NCBI GenBank assembly: GCA_019117185.1
Contig: DXAF01000024.1
Location: forward strand, 1 to 59,233
Source: Candidatus Limosilactobacillus intestinipullorum
GTDB taxonomy: Bacteria > Bacillota > Bacilli > Lactobacillales > Lactobacillaceae
Reading direction: 5' to 3'
DNA length: 59,233 nt
In this document: positions 1 through 11,103 of the stretch, in pieces
Layout of the letters: each line of letters begins with the position of its first letter
How positions within the stretch are numbered: the first letter of the stretch is position 1
Made by a program: the position numbers and the translations under genes
The notes under the pieces: model-generated
Databases searched by the model: none
Seen by the model: only the letters and a program-made list of their open reading frames with translations
Told to the model about the DNA's origin: nothing

Positions 1-130
1 TAGCTAAAGTACGAACAGCGCAGTACACAAATGGCCTCCAGTGCCCGGCAAAGCCGAACACTGGAGGCCTATTTGTGCTTGCGGGGGTTCGAAGACGAAC
101 TAGCAAGCTAGTTCTGTCTCACTCCCTTTA
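1..130 (+). repeat. Intergenic hairpin repeat, copy A
   Basis: Copy of a dispersed intergenic repeat. It holds a long stem-loop (33-69, extendable to 26-77 through a CACAAAT/ATTTGTG pair) and, at 98-113, the palindrome AACTAGC-AA-GCTAGTT. It lies just past the 3' end of fhs. Related copies occur near 1985, 8275, 29232, 31990, 45228, 49528 and 55310. Confidence 0.75.
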
Positions 131-143
131 TAGATATTTTAAT

Positions 144-1805
144 TTAGAATAAACCGGTAATCTTCCCATCCTTATCAATAGTCATGTTAACGGCCGCTGG
201 TACCTTGGAGAGGCCCGGCATGGTCATCATGTTACCAGATAAAGCGACGATGAACCCGGCACCTAACTTCGGCACTAGTCCCCGAATATGGAAGACAAAG
301 TCCGTTGGTGCCCCCAGCTGGGTCTGGTCATCGGTAAAGGAGTACTGGGTCTTGGCAATGCAGACCGGCAGCTTATCCCAGCCCAATTCGTGGAACTGCT
401 TTAACTGCCGTTGCGCTGCCCGACTAAATTCAACCGCCTTGGCCCCGTAAATTTTGGTAGCCACGGTCCGAATCTTCTCTTCCGGCGTTGCGTCCAGGCC
501 GTATAACTCGTGGAAGTCGCTCTCCTGGTTAGCCAACTTAACGACTTCGTTTGCCAGGTCATGGGTACCGGCACCGCCCTGGGACCAAGCATCAGCCGTT
601 ACCACGTTGACCCCGAGCTGCTGGCAATTATCTTCGATCAGCTTGATTTCCGCTGCGGTATCGGTTGCGAAATGGTTAATGGCCACGACCAACGGGACCC
701 CGTACCGCTGCATATTCTTAATGTGGCGGTTAAGGTTGGCCATCCCCTTCTTCAATTCGGCCAGGTGTTCGTCCTTGAGGTCCGCCAGATCGGCACCCCC
801 GTTGTATTCCAACGCCCGGACCGTGGCAACGATTACCACCGCGTCAGGGTTCTTGCCGAGGACCCGGCGCTTAATGTCCATGAACTTTTCGGCCCCCAGG
901 TCGGCACCAAAGCCGGATTCGGTTACCGTGTAATCCGCTAACTGGAGGGCTGTCCGAGTTGCCAGCACACTATTACAGCCGTGGGCGATGTTGGCAAACG
1001 GTCCCCCGTGGATAATGGTTGGAGTGTGGTCCAGCGTTTGGACCAGGTTCGGCTTGATGGCATCCTTTAATAGAATCGTGATTGCGTCCGCAAAGCCTAA
1101 TTCGGCCACGGTCACTGGCTTCTTATCGTAAGAGTAACCCACCACGATCTGGCCAACCCGCTTCTTTAGGTCCATCAGGTCAGTGGATAAGCACAAGATT
1201 GCCATCAATTCTGATGCGGCGGTAATGTCAAAGCCAGTCTGCCGGGGAACCCCCTGCATCAAGCCGCCCAAGCCCGTTACCACGTTCCGTAGTGCCCGGT
1301 CATTGACGTCTTCAACCCGTTTCCAAATGATCCGCCGGGGGTCTAAGCCCAGCTCGTTGCCCCGCATGACGTAATTATCAACCAGGGCGGCCAAGGTATT
1401 GTTAGCGCTGGTCAAGGCATGCAGGTCACCCGTAAAGTGGAGGTTAATGTCTTCCATCGGCACTACCTGACTATAACCACCACCAGTGGCACCACCCTTA
1501 ATTCCAAAGACTGGCCCCATCGATGGTTCCCGCATGGCAATAATAGTCTGGTGGCCCAGCTGGTTCATCGCATCACCAAGGCCCACGAGGACGGTCGACT
1601 TCCCTTCACCGGCCGGCGTCGGGTTAATCGACGTGACCAAGACCAGCTTATGCTTCTTGTCCGGATGTGCTTGGACCGGTAGCGTGATCTTCGCCTTGTA
1701 CTTACCGTACTGCTCAATATCATCCTCACCTAAACCAATTTGCTCGGCAATCTCTTTAATTGGCTTCATTTCCGCTTGGTCAGCAATTTCGATATCTGTC
1801 ATCAT
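144..1805 (-). CDS. fhs: Formate--tetrahydrofolate ligase
   Basis: This cytosolic enzyme makes 10-formyl-tetrahydrofolate from formate, THF and ATP, feeding purine synthesis and formylation of initiator tRNA. The 553-residue product has the usual family length. A P-loop-like segment, [10 protein letters not shown], lies near residues 62-71, followed by the glycine-rich [11 protein letters not shown] segment. The start at 1805 has an AAAGGGG ribosome-binding site nine bases upstream; a second ATG follows at once, so the true start could be one codon later. The gene stands alone, bounded by repeat copies A and B. A plausible promoter and an inverted repeat lie upstream. Identification is secure from the full-length family match; regulation is unknown. 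Confidence 0.96.
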   Translation of the reverse strand: MMTDIEIADQAEMKPIKEIAEQIGLGEDDIEQYGKYKAKITLPVQAHPDKKHKLVLVTSINPTPAGEGKSTVLVGLGDAMNQLGHQTIIAMREPSMGPVFGIKGGATGGGYSQVVPMEDINLHFTGDLHALTSANNTLAALVDNYVMRGNELGLDPRRIIWKRVEDVNDRALRNVVTGLGGLMQGVPRQTGFDITAASELMAILCLSTDLMDLKKRVGQIVVGYSYDKKPVTVAELGFADAITILLKDAIKPNLVQTLDHTPTIIHGGPFANIAHGCNSVLATRTALQLADYTVTESGFGADLGAEKFMDIKRRVLGKNPDAVVIVATVRALEYNGGADLADLKDEHLAELKKGMANLNRHIKNMQRYGVPLVVAINHFATDTAAEIKLIEDNCQQLGVNVVTADAWSQGGAGTHDLANEVVKLANQESDFHELYGLDATPEEKIRTVATKIYGAKAVEFSRAAQRQLKQFHELGWDKLPVCIAKTQYSFTDDQTQLGAPTDFVFHIRGLVPKLGAGFIVALSGNMMTMPGLSKVPAAVNMTIDKDGKITGLF

Positions 1806-1857
1806 CGCAACCGTCCCCTTTCAGTATTCACGAACATTATTGTTAAATAAAAAATTA

Positions 1858-1877
1858 TTGTTTGCTTATGTAAACAA
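1858..1877. promoter_or_regulatory. Possible operator upstream of fhs
   Basis: Inverted repeat TTGTTT-N8-AAACAA about 55 bases upstream of the fhs start, just downstream (in the fhs direction) of a possible promoter (TTTACT, 17 bases, TATCTT on the minus strand). The regulator is unknown and the assignment rests on symmetry and position only. Confidence 0.3.
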
Positions 1878-1982
1878 GATACTGTATTTTCTGCAGTAAG
1901 TAAACCTCTTTTCACGAATTATTAGCTAATTTCATGCAATTAGCTGACTATTTAAGCTTACCTGTTATTGGAGACGCTGTCA

Positions 1983-2176
1983 AAAAAGGGCTGTGACATA
2001 AGCTCTACAGCCTAGCTAAAGGATGAACAGCGCAGTACACAAATAGCCCCAATGCCCGGCAAAAGCCGAACACTGGAGGCCTCTTCGTGCTTTCTAAAGG
2101 CTAGCTACGCGTCGACGGGGGTTCCCGACTGGCTTGCTGCGCTTCGAAAAACGAACTAGCAAGCTAGTCCTGTCCC
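1983..2176 (+). repeat. Intergenic hairpin repeat, copy B
   Basis: Full-length copy. It opens with GGGCTGTGACATA and contains the GCGCAGTACACAAA segment, a hairpin at about 2043-2081 whose left arm carries small deletions, CTAAAGGCTAGCTACG, and the palindrome AACTAGC-AA-GCTAGTC (2154-2169) before a C-rich end. Same orientation as copy A. It fills most of the gap between aldB and the fhs promoter. Confidence 0.75.
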
Positions 2177-2190
2177 CCTATTAAAAACAA

Positions 2191-2925
2191 TTACTGGTGG
2201 TTCCCCTCGGATTGGGCAATACTGTCACGCAGCGTTGCCAGGTCAACTTCGCCCTGTCGGAAGGCTTGGTCTGCCACTGGAAAGTGTTGTTCCAGGGTAT
2301 CAAAGATTTCTAAGTCACCAGTCAGGTGGGCGGCGTTGAATTCAAGCAGGTGGCCGGCAAATTGGCGGTCATCACTCAAAAAGTGTAAATGCCAGCCCGC
2401 GGCAGTGACACTACCGAAAATATCAGGGGCGTAGTAACCAATAATGGTCCCCGCTACCCCATCACGGGTAAAGGTTGGTTGGCCCTTGGCGACTTCTAAC
2501 AGGCTCGGGTATGGTTTTTCCTGCTTAGGGGCAATCCGGACCTTCACGTGGTCAAAAGTCCCTGTCAAGTGGAGGGCTGCAAAGACGTTGCCCAGTTCAT
2601 GCTGGTGAACAAAGTCACCGTTTAAGCTGGTGAAGTCGACTGTCGATAGGTCTAGTTTTGTCAAATCAGCTGGTTGGTGGACGGAGGCAAAGGGCATTTT
2701 AGCCGCCATGTCAGTGACGTGGTTGACGTGGCCACTGGAAACTGCCTGGTAAACCTCACCATCCAAGATAATCACTTCACCATCAAGGCCGTCGAAGGTG
2801 CCGATCCCGGTGGAACCATGTTTCAAAAGGTCACCCACGGTAATCGTCCCGGCCATGTTACCAGCCATCAAGGACGCTAACGTTCCGTGTTCATACAAAG
2901 TATTGATATGATCATTTCCTTTCAT
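2191..2925 (-). CDS. aldB: Alpha-acetolactate decarboxylase
   Basis: Converts 2-acetolactate to acetoin, the second step of the pyruvate-to-acetoin route that removes acid and spares NADH. The 244-residue length fits the family. The C-terminal half carries the zinc-ligand pattern HLHFLS followed by a further His in FAGHLLEF, as in BudA/AldB enzymes. The start overlaps the alsS stop by one base (TAATG), with an AGGA just upstream, so the genes are translationally coupled. No signal peptide is present. The alternative symbol budA is used for the same family. Confidence 0.95.
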   Translation of the reverse strand: MKGNDHINTLYEHGTLASLMAGNMAGTITVGDLLKHGSTGIGTFDGLDGEVIILDGEVYQAVSSGHVNHVTDMAAKMPFASVHQPADLTKLDLSTVDFTSLNGDFVHQHELGNVFAALHLTGTFDHVKVRIAPKQEKPYPSLLEVAKGQPTFTRDGVAGTIIGYYAPDIFGSVTAAGWHLHFLSDDRQFAGHLLEFNAAHLTGDLEIFDTLEQHFPVADQAFRQGEVDLATLRDSIAQSEGNHQ

Positions 2926-4604
2926 TATCCTAATTGCGAATCAATCAGGTGGGCCGCTAATTCCTTGTTGTTACTGTAGTCCACCGGAACATCAACCACA
3001 ACGGGCCCGTCCGTGTTAAAGGCTTGTTGCATCACCTTGCCCAAGTCATCCGGTTGGTCAACCCGTAAACCCGTGGCACCGAAGCTTTCTGCATACTTAA
3101 CCAAGTCACAGTCACCGAACTTAACCCCGGCTGCTTGGGGATATTTCATCTCTTCTTGGAACTTAACCATGTCGTAGTAGCCACCGTCATTCCAAACCAC
3201 TACAACCAGGTTGAGGTGGTGTTGGACGGCAGTCGCTAGTTCGGCCCCTGAGAAGAGGAAGCCCCCGTCACCACAAACGGCAACGGCCTTGTGTTCGGGA
3301 TGGAGCATTGCGGCAACCATCGCCCACGGCAGGCCAACACCAAGCGTCTGCATCCCGTTACTGATCAGCAGGTGACGTGGTTGGTAACAACGGAAGTGGC
3401 GGGCCATCCAAATGTAGTGGGAGCCCACATCTAAGGAAACAATCATGTCATCGGTCACGTTTTCCTGAATGGCCTGGACAACGGCCAGCGGGTGGCTCTT
3501 ACCATGGCTTTGGGGCGCCTGCATCTGCTTGTCCTTGTCCAGCCGTTGCTTGTATTCGGCCAGCTGGTCCTTAGCCGCGGTCGGGTAAGTAAAGCCCTTC
3601 AGCAGTTGGTCAAGCTGGTCCAAACTAGTGGCAAGGTCACCAACGAGCTGCATCACCGGCGTGTACTGGTTGTCAACCTGGGCCGGTTTAGTGTCAAGGT
3701 TGACGATGCGCAGGTGGCCTTCCTTATTCCAGTTCCGGGGCTCATATTCAATGGCGTCATAACCAACCGCGATTACCAGGTCACTTTGCTGGAGCAACTG
3801 GTCCCCAACCTGGTTGCGGAATAAGCCGACCCGGCCGAAGTAGGACTGGTCTTCCAGGTCCCGGGAAACCACCCCGGCAGCCTGGAAGGTTTCTACAACT
3901 GGGAAGGAATAGTCACGGAGCAGTTGGTGCAGTGCCGCAGTCACCTGCTCATCTCCGCCCCGCTGGCCAACTAGGATCACTGGCAGCTGGCTGTGCTTAA
4001 TCATGTCTACTAACTTGGCCAGCTCAGCGGGGTCTGCCGGTCCCATCTTTGGTGCTTCATAAATCGGCAGTGGTGCCTCATCGACGACTGCATCATCGAC
4101 GTCTTGTGGGAGACTCACGAAGGCTGCGCCCTTTTCGGCCCTCTGGCTGGCTTCAAAAGCGTTCGCCATGGTTTCTGAAATGTTATTGGGGTCTTGAATT
4201 TCAGCACTGTACCGGGTGATTGGTGCCATAATTTCTGCGGAGGGCGTGCTCTGGTGGGTCAGCCGGTGCAAGTCCTTTCGCTGGACCTGTCCACCGATCG
4301 CCAGAATCGGGTCCCCTTCCGCATTGGCGGTCATGATCCCGGTAGTGAGGTTCCCCACACCAGGGCCGGAAGTACTGATGGCCACCCCGGTCTTACCGGT
4401 TAGGCGGGCATAAGCCTGGGCCATGAAGACCGCATTTTGCTCGTGCCGGGTAACGATTAGTTGTGGTGCATCGTCACTGTTTTCCCCGTCGAGTCCCTCA
4501 AACAGCCGGTCAATCTTGGCACCCGGGATCCCGAATACCAGGTTGACCCCGTGTTTACGGAGACTGTCGATTACTACATCTGCACCATGCAATTTATTCG
4601 TCAT
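2925..4604 (-). CDS. alsS: Catabolic acetolactate synthase
   Basis: Thiamine-diphosphate enzyme condensing two pyruvates to 2-acetolactate. About 559 residues from the chosen ATG. Features: the N-terminal catalytic Glu in VTRHEQNAVFMA, a central Rossmann-like domain, and the C-terminal TPP/Mg motif GDGGFLFSG...WNDGGYY. The chosen ATG at 4604 is preceded by GAGGTGG with eight bases of spacing; a GTG three codons upstream would overlap that site. The adjacent decarboxylase and the absence of an ilvN-type regulatory subunit indicate the catabolic AlsS type rather than biosynthetic IlvB. Confidence 0.94.
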   Translation of the reverse strand: MTNKLHGADVVIDSLRKHGVNLVFGIPGAKIDRLFEGLDGENSDDAPQLIVTRHEQNAVFMAQAYARLTGKTGVAISTSGPGVGNLTTGIMTANAEGDPILAIGGQVQRKDLHRLTHQSTPSAEIMAPITRYSAEIQDPNNISETMANAFEASQRAEKGAAFVSLPQDVDDAVVDEAPLPIYEAPKMGPADPAELAKLVDMIKHSQLPVILVGQRGGDEQVTAALHQLLRDYSFPVVETFQAAGVVSRDLEDQSYFGRVGLFRNQVGDQLLQQSDLVIAVGYDAIEYEPRNWNKEGHLRIVNLDTKPAQVDNQYTPVMQLVGDLATSLDQLDQLLKGFTYPTAAKDQLAEYKQRLDKDKQMQAPQSHGKSHPLAVVQAIQENVTDDMIVSLDVGSHYIWMARHFRCYQPRHLLISNGMQTLGVGLPWAMVAAMLHPEHKAVAVCGDGGFLFSGAELATAVQHHLNLVVVVWNDGGYYDMVKFQEEMKYPQAAGVKFGDCDLVKYAESFGATGLRVDQPDDLGKVMQQAFNTDGPVVVDVPVDYSNNKELAAHLIDSQLG

Positions 4605-4763
4605 AGAAACCACCTCATCTATCCTTTAAAGTTCGTTATTGATTAGCATTTTAGGCGTCACAAGCATTATTCACAAGATTGTCGTTTCTTCACATAAGGC
4701 CATGGGCGCCACGGCGGTAAAAAATATTTTTCATCTGGCAACCACGCTGGGGAATTCACAAAG

Positions 4764-5804
4764 TCAGTCACTTTCAGCACGCAGCCGGCGTTTATTCTTG
4801 TGAATTGATTTAACACCCAGGATATCCAGCAGGAAGGTAAAGATCGGCACCCCGACAATTAGCCCCCAGGTCCCCCAGAAGTGTTCGCCAACCAGCAGGA
4901 CAATGAAGGTGTAAAAGATCGGCAGGTCCGTCTGGCTTGACATAAACTTTGGGTTCAGCACGTAGGCCTCAATCGTGTGGATAACGATGACCATCACGAT
5001 GATGTAGATCACATCACGAATGCCCCCGACTGAATAGGCCACTAGTCCCAGGGGGATCGTCGAGATGATTACCCCAGCTACCGGTACCAGGCTAAAGATA
5101 AAGACCACTAGTGATAGTGCAAAAATCTGCGGCATCTTCATAAAGGCCAAGCAGATAGTCGTGATCACGGTATTGCAGATGGCGATGAAGAACTGCGCTT
5201 CCAAAACCACCCCGAATGTGTTAGTAAACTTCTTGCCAAAGTAGGCAATGTCTTGGAAGAACCAGCTAAAGCGACTCGTCAAAAAGAGGCGGGAAAAACT
5301 TTCTGTTTGGTTGAGTTCCAACGTGTAAAAGAAGCTCAGGATTAGTGACAAGAAAAAGGTGACCGCAACGGCCCCCACACTGGTAATGGTACTGACTGCC
5401 AATGTCAATCCATGCTTAACCTGGTTCATGATAGCCGCGGTGCTAATGTAGTGGTTAACATAGCGGTAGAGGGTCGTGGCATCATTGGAACTATAAAATT
5501 GCAAAACGGAGTTAACCATCTTCACAATCTGGCGCACCAAGATCGGCAGATACTGGGTGACCCCTAAGTACAGGCCCCAGATCAACAGCGCGTAAGTAAT
5601 AATCACGACCAGACCCGGTGACAGCTTGGGTAGCCACCGTTGAACCAGGTGAACCCAGTTGACCACGATGTAAGTCAGGATAAACGTGAACAAGATCAAG
5701 TTCATCATTGACCGCACCACCCACAGCACCAGAATAATCAGCGCCAGGACCATAAACCGGCGCAGTTCAACATTGTTTACAAAGCGATGCCATGCATCAT
5801 TCAT
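4764..5804 (-). CDS. AI-2E family transporter (membrane protein)
   Basis: 346-residue polytopic protein of the AI-2E/UPF0118 family. An N-terminal pair of hydrophobic segments (about residues 14-50) is followed by further pairs, with the family-typical late stretch containing SLVPVAGVIIS and the IEAYVLNPKFMSSQ-type motif near residue 280. Family members export small molecules or act as Na+/H+ antiporters; the true substrate here cannot be read from sequence. It is divergent from cfa, with about 150 bases between them, and is not in an obvious operon. Confidence 0.85.
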   Translation of the reverse strand: MNDAWHRFVNNVELRRFMVLALIILVLWVVRSMMNLILFTFILTYIVVNWVHLVQRWLPKLSPGLVVIITYALLIWGLYLGVTQYLPILVRQIVKMVNSVLQFYSSNDATTLYRYVNHYISTAAIMNQVKHGLTLAVSTITSVGAVAVTFFLSLILSFFYTLELNQTESFSRLFLTSRFSWFFQDIAYFGKKFTNTFGVVLEAQFFIAICNTVITTICLAFMKMPQIFALSLVVFIFSLVPVAGVIISTIPLGLVAYSVGGIRDVIYIIVMVIVIHTIEAYVLNPKFMSSQTDLPIFYTFIVLLVGEHFWGTWGLIVGVPIFTFLLDILGVKSIHKNKRRLRAESD

Positions 5805-5891
5805 ATCATCATCCCTTTAACTAAATGCTAACCTTAGTTTACCCTAATTAAGGCCCGATTATTATTAATTTGATGGAATTAGGTTTCTTTT

Positions 5892-5920
5892 CCTTAAAGT
5901 AATTGACGGGGTGTTATAAT
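5892..5920 (+). promoter_or_regulatory. Probable cfa promoter
   Basis: An extended -10 element, TGTTATAAT (5912-5920), lies 36 bases upstream of the cfa start; the -35 region (CTTAAA-like) is weak, as is common with extended -10 promoters. An alternative TTGACG at 5903 pairs with a poorer -10. Confidence 0.5.
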
Positions 5921-5955
5921 AATCCTATTCGATTGAGAAAGAAGGAAACGTTGTA

Positions 5956-7134
5956 ATGTTAGAAAAGACGTTCTACAAGTCACTACTAAGCCACTCCTTT
6001 ACCATCCCGGTTAAGGTAGTGTACTGGGACGGCAAGAGTGCCGTTTATGGTAATGGTGAGCCCCAAGTAACCATCACCTTCAAAGAAAAGATTCCAATTC
6101 GTGATGTTACCAAGAACGCCTCAATTGCCCTTGGTGAAGCCTACATGGATGGCAAGATCATGATCGACGGCAGTATTCAAAAGCTGATCGAGTCTGCCTA
6201 CGAGAGCGCTAACAGTTTCATGCGTAGCTCCAAGTTCCGGAAGTTCTTGCCCAAGCAGGGGCACTCTGAAAAGGAAAGCCAATCTGATGTCCAAAGCCAC
6301 TATGACGTTGGTAATGACTTCTACAAGCTATGGTTGGACGACACCATAACTTATTCATGTGCCTACTTCACGGACGGCAACCGTGATAACCTGACCAAGG
6401 CCCAAGAAGACAAGGTCCACCATATCTTAAAGAAGCTCGACCCAAAGCCGGGTAAGACCCTGCTCGACATTGGTTGCGGCTGGGGGACCCTGATGTTGAC
6501 GGCGGCCAAGGAGTACGGTTTAAAGGTCACGGGTGTTACCCTGAGTGAGGAACAGTACCGGTTTGTGATGAACCGAATTGAAGACGAGGGCTTGCAAGAT
6601 GTTGCTACCGTAAAGCTGGTCGACTACCGGGAATTAGGCGACCAGACCTGGGATTACATCACCTCCGTCGGAATGTTTGAACACGTTGGTAAGGAAAACC
6701 TCGGCCTGTACTTCAAAGACGTCAACCGCTACCTTAAGAATAACGGGGTTGCTTTGATTCACGGAATCACCCGGCAACAGGGCGGGGCCTACAATGGTTG
6801 GATCAATAAGTACATCTTCCCTGGTGGCTACATCCCCGGCCTTGAAGAAATGGTTGGTCACATTGAAGAAAACCGGATGCAGATTGCCGACATGGAAATG
6901 CTGCGCCGGCACTACCAACGGACGCTGGAAATCTGGGATGCCAACTTCAACGCCAATCGGAACCAGATCCAAGACATGATGGGCGAACGCTTTACCCGGA
7001 TGTGGGACCTCTACCTGCAGGCTTGTGCTGCTTCGTTTGAATCTGGCAACATTGACGTAATCCAGTTCCTAATTACCAAGGGGGCCTCTGGTAAGAACCT
7101 GCCAATGACCCGGGATTACATGTACCAAGATTAA
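5956..7134 (+). CDS. cfa: Cyclopropane-fatty-acyl-phospholipid synthase
   Basis: SAM-dependent enzyme adding a methylene bridge across cis double bonds of membrane phospholipid acyl chains, usually linked to acid and solvent tolerance. 392 residues. The N-terminal lipid-binding portion precedes a methyltransferase fold with the SAM motif [11 protein letters not shown] near residues 170-180 and the typical SVGMFEHVG segment. The start has AGAAGGAAA upstream. It is one of only four plus-strand genes here, so it is transcribed independently, ending at a bidirectional hairpin at about 7150-7198. Confidence 0.95.
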   Translation: MLEKTFYKSLLSHSFTIPVKVVYWDGKSAVYGNGEPQVTITFKEKIPIRDVTKNASIALGEAYMDGKIMIDGSIQKLIESAYESANSFMRSSKFRKFLPKQGHSEKESQSDVQSHYDVGNDFYKLWLDDTITYSCAYFTDGNRDNLTKAQEDKVHHILKKLDPKPGKTLLDIGCGWGTLMLTAAKEYGLKVTGVTLSEEQYRFVMNRIEDEGLQDVATVKLVDYRELGDQTWDYITSVGMFEHVGKENLGLYFKDVNRYLKNNGVALIHGITRQQGGAYNGWINKYIFPGGYIPGLEEMVGHIEENRMQIADMEMLRRHYQRTLEIWDANFNANRNQIQDMMGERFTRMWDLYLQACAASFESGNIDVIQFLITKGASGKNLPMTRDYMYQD

Positions 7135-7149
7135 TAAATAATTATTAAA

Positions 7150-7198
7150 AAACGGGAGTGAACCTAACGTCAACAATGACGCCGGGTTCACTCCCGTT
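7150..7198. terminator. Bidirectional terminator between cfa and the hydroxyacid dehydrogenase gene
   Basis: Stem AACGGGAGTGAACC / GGGTTCACTCCCGTT around a 19-base loop, with A-rich sequence on the left and T-rich sequence on the right. It can serve both convergent genes. Confidence 0.85.
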
Positions 7199-7225
7199 TG
7201 CTGTTATCAAGGAGGTTAACGTTCA

Positions 7226-8170
7226 TTAATTTTCTAGCTTTTGAACGGTTTCATCAAAACGCGTCTTAATGTAGTTAGCGGACTTAGCCAGCAGTTTTTC
7301 CTCATCAGCCGTAAGGTTTAGCTGAAGGGTTTTAACGACTCCCTGCTTACCAAGGACGGCTGGGTAGCCACAGTAAGTACCATATTCTTCGCGGAAGTTG
7401 GAACACGGCAGTTCCACGTTTGCATCATTTAGGATTGCCGTTACGAGGCGGAGGGCGGCTGCCGCGATCCCAAAGTTAGTGTAGAGCTTGCCGTGGAAGA
7501 CGGTGTAGCCCCCCGCCTTGGTTGCCTCGGCCAGGGCGTCTAAGTCGAGCTGGTCACTAACCGCTGCTAAATCAGTGATGTTTTGGCCTAGTACCCGGAC
7601 TTGCGACCAGGCCGCGAATTGGGAATTACCGTGCTCACCCAGGGCGTAGCCGGAAACGGACCGCGGGTCAACGTCGAGGGCCTGGCCAACGACCTTTCGG
7701 AGGCGGGCGGTATCAAGCAGGGTCCCGGTCCCCACGACCTGATTCTTCGGCAGGCCAGTGTACTTCTGAAAGAGGGCCGCGATAACGTCGCACGGGTTAC
7801 TGATGGAAACAAGGACCCCGTTAAAGCCAACCTCCTTTAGCTTGGTCCCCACTTCCTTAGCAGCGACACTGTTAACCTTTAGCTCAACAAAGCGGTCGTG
7901 CTTGGCGTCATCGTTTTGCACCCCGATGTTACCAACCGCAATTACTACAACGTCCGCGTCGGCCAGTGCCTGGTAGTCATTACGGACAACCTTGGTATGG
8001 GTGGGCAAGTTAGCGGCCATATCCTCAAAATCGGTGGCATTCGCGTTTAACTTCTTTTCGTTGGTATCGACCAGGACTAACTCATCGACGGTTCCCGTCA
8101 CCAAAAGATTATTCGCCAGTGTTTCGCCGACGTGACCTTGGCCTACTACTCCTACTTTGCGTGTCATCAT
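7226..8170 (-). CDS. L-2-hydroxyacid dehydrogenase (L-lactate / L-2-hydroxyisocaproate dehydrogenase family)
   Basis: NAD-dependent reduction of a 2-oxoacid to the L-2-hydroxyacid. N-terminal Rossmann motif GVVGQGHVGE (residues 6-15) and the active-site GEHGNSQFAAWS, with the catalytic His, near residue 190. The substrate loop reads GNIGVQNDDAKHDRF and lacks the APQKPGETR pattern of canonical lactate dehydrogenase; together with GNSQFAAWS this resembles L-2-hydroxyisocaproate dehydrogenases. Substrate preference is therefore inferred to be branched or longer 2-oxoacids. The ATG at 8170 sits behind AGAGAAGTG; the reading frame is also open from a TTG at 8173. Preceded by a strong promoter. Confidence 0.85.
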   Translation of the reverse strand: MMTRKVGVVGQGHVGETLANNLLVTGTVDELVLVDTNEKKLNANATDFEDMAANLPTHTKVVRNDYQALADADVVVIAVGNIGVQNDDAKHDRFVELKVNSVAAKEVGTKLKEVGFNGVLVSISNPCDVIAALFQKYTGLPKNQVVGTGTLLDTARLRKVVGQALDVDPRSVSGYALGEHGNSQFAAWSQVRVLGQNITDLAAVSDQLDLDALAEATKAGGYTVFHGKLYTNFGIAAAALRLVTAILNDANVELPCSNFREEYGTYCGYPAVLGKQGVVKTLQLNLTADEEKLLAKSANYIKTRFDETVQKLEN

Positions 8171-8221
8171 CAATCACTTCTCTCTAATATTCTCTTTGAT
8201 TTTTCATCTTATTTTAATGAT

Positions 8222-8250
8222 ACTTTAATAGTATTGAGCACCAATGTCAA
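8222..8250 (-). promoter_or_regulatory. Promoter of the L-2-hydroxyacid dehydrogenase gene
   Basis: Minus-strand TTGACA (8245-8250), a 17-base spacer and TAAAGT (8222-8227), about 52 bases upstream of the start codon. The -35 box is a perfect consensus. Confidence 0.7.
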
Positions 8251-8271
8251 CCCGTTTTCAGAAAATAATAA

Positions 8272-8433
8272 AACAGGGAGATAGAACTAGCTTGCTAGTT
8301 CGTTTTTCGAAGCGTAGCTAGCCTTTAGGAAGCACAAAGAGGGCTCTAGCGTCCGGTTTCCCGAACGCTAGAGCCCTCTTTGTATACTGCGCTGTAACAT
8401 TTTTCTCTATGGGGCCTATATCACAGCCCCTTA
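8272..8433 (-). repeat. Intergenic hairpin repeat, copy C
   Basis: Best-preserved copy, inverted relative to A and B. On the minus strand it runs GGGGCTGTGATATA, AGCGCAGTATACAAAG, a hairpin with near-perfect stem (8334-8383), CTAAAGGCTAGCTACGC, then AACTAGC-AA-GCTAGTT. It lies between the 3' end of pyrE and the dehydrogenase promoter and probably doubles as the pyr operon terminator. Confidence 0.8.
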
Positions 8434-8439
8434 CTTGAA

Positions 8440-9084
8440 TTAGTTAGTCGCGTGGGCCGCACTCCACGCCGCCGGGTCCTGCCGCCACTTATTTAAGGAA
8501 GCCAGGTGGGCTGCACTAATCAAGCCCTTTTCCTTGGCAACGTTTACCAGGGTCGGGTAATCCGTCACCGCGTAATAATCCAGTCCCTGGGCCGCAAAGT
8601 TGCGATCGGCAGCTGGCAGGCGGTAGGTAAAGACTGCCACCACGCCGACAACCTTGGCACCGGCCCTGTTAACTGCCGCAACAGCATTTAAGACGCTCCC
8701 GCCGGTCGAAATTAGGTCGTCAATCACTACGACCGCTTGTCCGGGCTGAAGGACACCTTCAATTTGCTTACCCTGGCCATGATCCTTGGGCTTAGACCGC
8801 ACGTAAACAAGGGGCTGGCCCATTTTTTCAGCCACCCAGGATGCATGAGGGATCCCGGCCGTGGCCGTTCCCGCAATTGCCGTGGCCGTTGGGAAATGAG
8901 TCTTAATTAATTCCACCATCCCCTGGTAAATCGCCTGTCGGACGTCAGGATAAGAAATCGTTAACCGATTATCCGTATAGATTGGGGAATGCAGCCCACT
9001 GGCCCAGGTATAGGGTTGATCGGGGCTCAAGGTCACCGCGTGAATTTCCAGTAGGTCCTTAGCAACTGTCTCTGCGTAACTCAT
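8440..9084 (-). CDS. pyrE: Orotate phosphoribosyltransferase
   Basis: Joins orotate and PRPP to give OMP, the fifth step of UMP synthesis. 214 residues. The PRPP-binding motif VVVIDDLISTGGSV lies near residues 118-131, and the basic KPKDHGQGK flexible loop precedes it. Last gene of pyrD-pyrF-pyrE; its start lies one base past the pyrF stop, with GAGGAGG upstream. Expression is set by the PyrR attenuator upstream of pyrD. Confidence 0.97.
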   Translation of the reverse strand: MSYAETVAKDLLEIHAVTLSPDQPYTWASGLHSPIYTDNRLTISYPDVRQAIYQGMVELIKTHFPTATAIAGTATAGIPHASWVAEKMGQPLVYVRSKPKDHGQGKQIEGVLQPGQAVVVIDDLISTGGSVLNAVAAVNRAGAKVVGVVAVFTYRLPAADRNFAAQGLDYYAVTDYPTLVNVAKEKGLISAAHLASLNKWRQDPAAWSAAHATN

Positions 9085-9085
9085 G

Positions 9086-10870
<1,785 letters not shown>

Positions 10871-10962
10871 GGTTCTCGTATCTAACAAAATACCCTTGAT
10901 CACATTGATGGTTCCGCACGCGGATCTTAAGTCCACCGCCGATGGCTGGAGAAATTCTGTAA

Positions 10963-11040
10963 AATAAAAGCCTTCTTAGGTGGACTAAGAAGGCCGTCTT
11001 TGGTAACGCACAATAAAAATCCTTCTTAGCCTCACTGGAC
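10963..11040 (-). terminator. Terminator after the OFA-type carrier, with a possible competing hairpin
   Basis: Minus-strand hairpin GCCTTCTTAG-TCCAC-CTAAGAAGGC (10970-10994) followed by TTTTATTTTA ends the carrier transcript. A third matching segment (11021-11030) upstream could pair with the left arm and prevent the terminator from forming. Confidence 0.7.
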
Positions 11041-11103
11041 TATTTTAAAGGTAAATTTGTTACTAATGATAATAATCACTCTGCCAGAAAAAGTCAACAC
11101 CTA

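Noticed and set aside
454..933. Long plus-strand frame inside fhs
   Set aside because: It is antisense to a well-conserved gene, has no ribosome-binding site and no recognisable motif; a shadow of codon bias.
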